Positions 62,347 through 64,000 of a DNA stretch of 64,000 nt are shown in pieces. The translations under genes were made by a program, and so were the position numbers. Location of the stretch: contig CAWGFO010000009.1 in NCBI GenBank assembly GCA_963821925.1, positions 62,001 to 126,000 on the forward strand, written 5' to 3'. Origin of the DNA: JAOUEA01 sp963821925 (GTDB lineage Bacteria; Actinomycetota; UBA4738; HRBIN12). The notes under the pieces were generated by a model, which searched no databases, had not been told where the DNA came from, and saw only the letters and a program-made list of their open reading frames with translations. Each line of letters opens with the position of its first letter. Within the stretch, counting starts at the first letter, position 1.

Positions 62347-63351
62347 GTGACCCCCGACCTCGACACCGCCCGCCGCCGCCGCGTCCTCACCGGGTATCGC
62401 CCGACCGGGCCGCTGCACGTCGGCCACTGGGCGGGCAACATCGAGAACATGCTGCGGCTCCAGGAAGAGCTCGACGCATACTTCTTCATCGCCGACTGGC
62501 ACATGCTCACGACGCACTACGACCGCACCGACGAGCTGCCCGGATTCGTCGAGGAGCTCGTGCTGGACTGGCTGGCCGCGGGGCTCGACCCGGCGAAGGC
62601 CACGATCTACCGGCAGTCCGATATCCCCGAGGTCGCCGAGATGGCGCTACTGCTCGGGATGATCACCCCGCTCGGGTGGCTCGAGCGCGTGCCGTCGTTC
62701 AAGGAGCGGCTCCGCGACATGGCCGAGCGCGACGTCGCGAACTTCGGCCTGCTCGGCTACCCGGTGTTGCAGACCGTCGACATCACGATCGTGCGCGGCG
62801 AGCTCGTGCCGGTGGGGGAGGACCAGGTCGCCCACCTCGAGATCAGCCGCGAGATCGTCCGCCGCTTCAACCGGCTCTACGGCGACGTGCTGGTCGAGCC
62901 GCAGCCCCTCCTGTCCGAGACGCCGCTGATCCCCGGGAGCGACGGCCGCAAGATGTCGAAGTCCCTCGACAACGCGATCGGCGTCCGGGACGACCCCGAC
63001 ACGATCCGCGCGAAGGTCCGGTCCTTCGTCACCGATCCCGAGAAGGTCCGCCGGGGCGACCCCGGGCGTCCGGAGATCTGCCCCGTGTTCGCGCTGCACC
63101 GGCGCTTCTCGCCCGACGATGTCGAGCGGATCGAGACCGACTGCCGCAGCGGCGCGCTCGGGTGCGTGGACTGCAAGACGCTGCTCGCGGATCACATCGT
63201 CGAGTACTTCCGTCCGTTCCGCGATCGCCGCGCCGAGCTGGCGGCCGAGCCGGGCCTCGTCGAGACGGTGCTGGCCGAGGGCGCCGAGCGGGCACGCCCC
63301 GTCGCCCAGGAGACCCTCGCGGCGGTGCGCGCCGCGATGCACTTCGGATGA
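62347..63351 (+). CDS. trpS: Tryptophanyl-tRNA synthetase
   Basis: A 334-residue class I synthetase. The HIGH motif is intact in GYRPTGPLHVGHWAGNIENML, and KMSKS in SDGRKMSKSLDNAIGV. Other features are FIADWHMLTTHYDRT, LGWLERVPSFKERLRDM, GYPVLQTVDI and VGEDQVAHLEISREI. Its intact signatures contrast with the degenerate motifs of TyrRS at 39.2 kb. The stop overlaps scpA (ATGA). Confidence 0.95.
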   Translation: MTPDLDTARRRRVLTGYRPTGPLHVGHWAGNIENMLRLQEELDAYFFIADWHMLTTHYDRTDELPGFVEELVLDWLAAGLDPAKATIYRQSDIPEVAEMALLLGMITPLGWLERVPSFKERLRDMAERDVANFGLLGYPVLQTVDITIVRGELVPVGEDQVAHLEISREIVRRFNRLYGDVLVEPQPLLSETPLIPGSDGRKMSKSLDNAIGVRDDPDTIRAKVRSFVTDPEKVRRGDPGRPEICPVFALHRRFSPDDVERIETDCRSGALGCVDCKTLLADHIVEYFRPFRDRRAELAAEPGLVETVLAEGAERARPVAQETLAAVRAAMHFG

Positions 63352-64000
63352 GCGAGCCGGCCGCGAGCGCGGGCGCCGACGGCGCACAGACGGCATCGGG
63401 CTTCTCGGTCGAGCTGCCGGTCTTCGCCGGCCCCTTCCGCCTGCTCGCCGAACTGATCCTCGAGCAGAAGGTCGACGTGTGCGACGTGAGCGTCGCCTCG
63501 GTCACCGACGGCTACCTGGCGTACGCGAAGGACGCCGAGACCTGGAACCTCGAGGAGGCCACCTGGTTCCTCGCGATCTGCGCGGTGCTCCTGGAGCTGA
63601 AGGTCGGCCGGCTGATGCCCAAGCACGCCGAGCTCGACGAGGAGGACATCCTCGGGCGGTCGCCGGACCTCCTGTACGCGCGGTCGCTCGAGCTGGCGGC
63701 CTTCCGGCGGGTGGCGGTGGAGGTGGCGCGTCGTCTCGAGGACGAGGCGGGGTACTTCGCCCGCGACGTGGGCCCGGGCCCCGAGTTCGCGCACCTGTAC
63801 CCCGATCCGATGGCGACGCTCGCGGCCGACGATCTCGCGAGGGCGGCCGCGCAGCTCCTGCGGCCTCCGCCGACCCTCGACCTCTCTCACGTGACGCCCG
63901 TGCGCTACACGGTGGCGGACGCGATGTCACTGCTCCAAGAGCGCATCGCGGCGATCACCGGGGGCGCGGCGAGCTTCCGCGACCTCGTGGCGGATTGCGA
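63348..64000 (+). CDS. scpA: Segregation and condensation protein A, N-terminal part (cut by the window end)
   Basis: 217 codons are visible and the frame is still open at the right edge. It reads SVELPVFAGPFRLLAELILEQKVDVCDVSVASVTDGYLAYAKD, split here by position as the conserved ScpA N-terminus, then ATWFLAICAVLLELKVGRLMP. ScpA is the kleisin that bridges SMC heads in chromosome condensation. It starts at ATG 63348 in an ATGA overlap with trpS. scpB probably follows outside the window. Confidence 0.88.
   Translation, partial: MSEPAASAGADGAQTASGFSVELPVFAGPFRLLAELILEQKVDVCDVSVASVTDGYLAYAKDAETWNLEEATWFLAICAVLLELKVGRLMPKHAELDEEDILGRSPDLLYARSLELAAFRRVAVEVARRLEDEAGYFARDVGPGPEFAHLYPDPMATLAADDLARAAAQLLRPPPTLDLSHVTPVRYTVADAMSLLQERIAAITGGAASFRDLVADC

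Overview
The window is a high-GC, densely packed bacterial chromosome segment. It reads as a housekeeping region of an actinobacterium (Actinomycetota). The evidence is an actinobacterial integration host factor (mIHF) directly before gmk-rpoZ-coaBC-metK, a PriA homologue without helicase motifs, a tlyA-nadK-recN block, an aroB-aroQ-pepQ-efp-nusB block, and the rRNA sequences. I cannot place it to class; nothing matches a familiar cultured genus, so it is probably an environmental, deep-branching lineage. No CRISPR array, insertion sequence, prophage or tRNA gene was seen.

Layout. 1-2.8 kb: end of aroB, aroQ, a proline peptidase, efp, nusB, and tatA on the opposite strand. 2.9-12.7 kb: a complete pyrimidine operon, pyrR-pyrB-pyrC-carA-carB-pyrK-pyrD-pyrF, behind a recognisable PyrR-binding RNA hairpin. 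12.8-21 kb: mIHF, gmk, rpoZ, coaBC, metK, priA, def, fmt, rsmB. 21.1-26.7 kb: rpe, a REC-GGDEF protein, then an FMN riboswitch and ribD-ribE-ribBA-ribH plus a cupin. 26.7-36.9 kb: infC-rpmI-rplT behind a leader terminator, a SpoU methyltransferase fused to a degenerate histidine-kinase module, a small membrane protein, pheS-pheT, argF, polX, mpg. 36.9-40.4 kb: a class A penicillin-binding protein (minus strand) divergent from tyrS. 40.4-45.9 kb: a 16S-23S-5S operon with no spacer tRNA, with processing stems and a UUCG terminator. 45.9-64 kb: two TPR proteins, a metallo-beta-lactamase-fold protein, an SSB-like protein, a DUF1015 protein, a HAD phosphatase, a lysine-tailed protein, tlyA-nadK-recN, pyrG, a Nudix hydrolase, ald, xerD, a DksA-type zinc-finger protein, deoB, deoA, a degenerate M50 protein, trpS and the start of scpA.

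How it works together. Many genes are joined by NTGA stop/start overlaps (ATGA, GTGA, TTGA and apparently CTGA), which implies translational coupling. UMP synthesis, flavin synthesis and translation are each run as units with their own RNA control element: PyrR loop, FMN riboswitch, infC leader terminator. About ten genes have a TANNNT -10 box ending only 6-10 nt before the start codon, the signature of leaderless transcripts.

Points needing care. Three genes (carB, pheS, the M50 protein) each need one single-base correction at or near a G run to read through, which suggests assembly indels, though a real split cannot be excluded. Several genes (gmk, coaBC, mpg, infC, priA) lack ATG/GTG/TTG where their family N-terminus requires one. 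The most unusual protein-level observations are the SpoU-kinase fusion, a PyrD lacking its catalytic cysteine, a TyrRS with a degenerate HIGH motif, and an M50 protein lacking HExxH.
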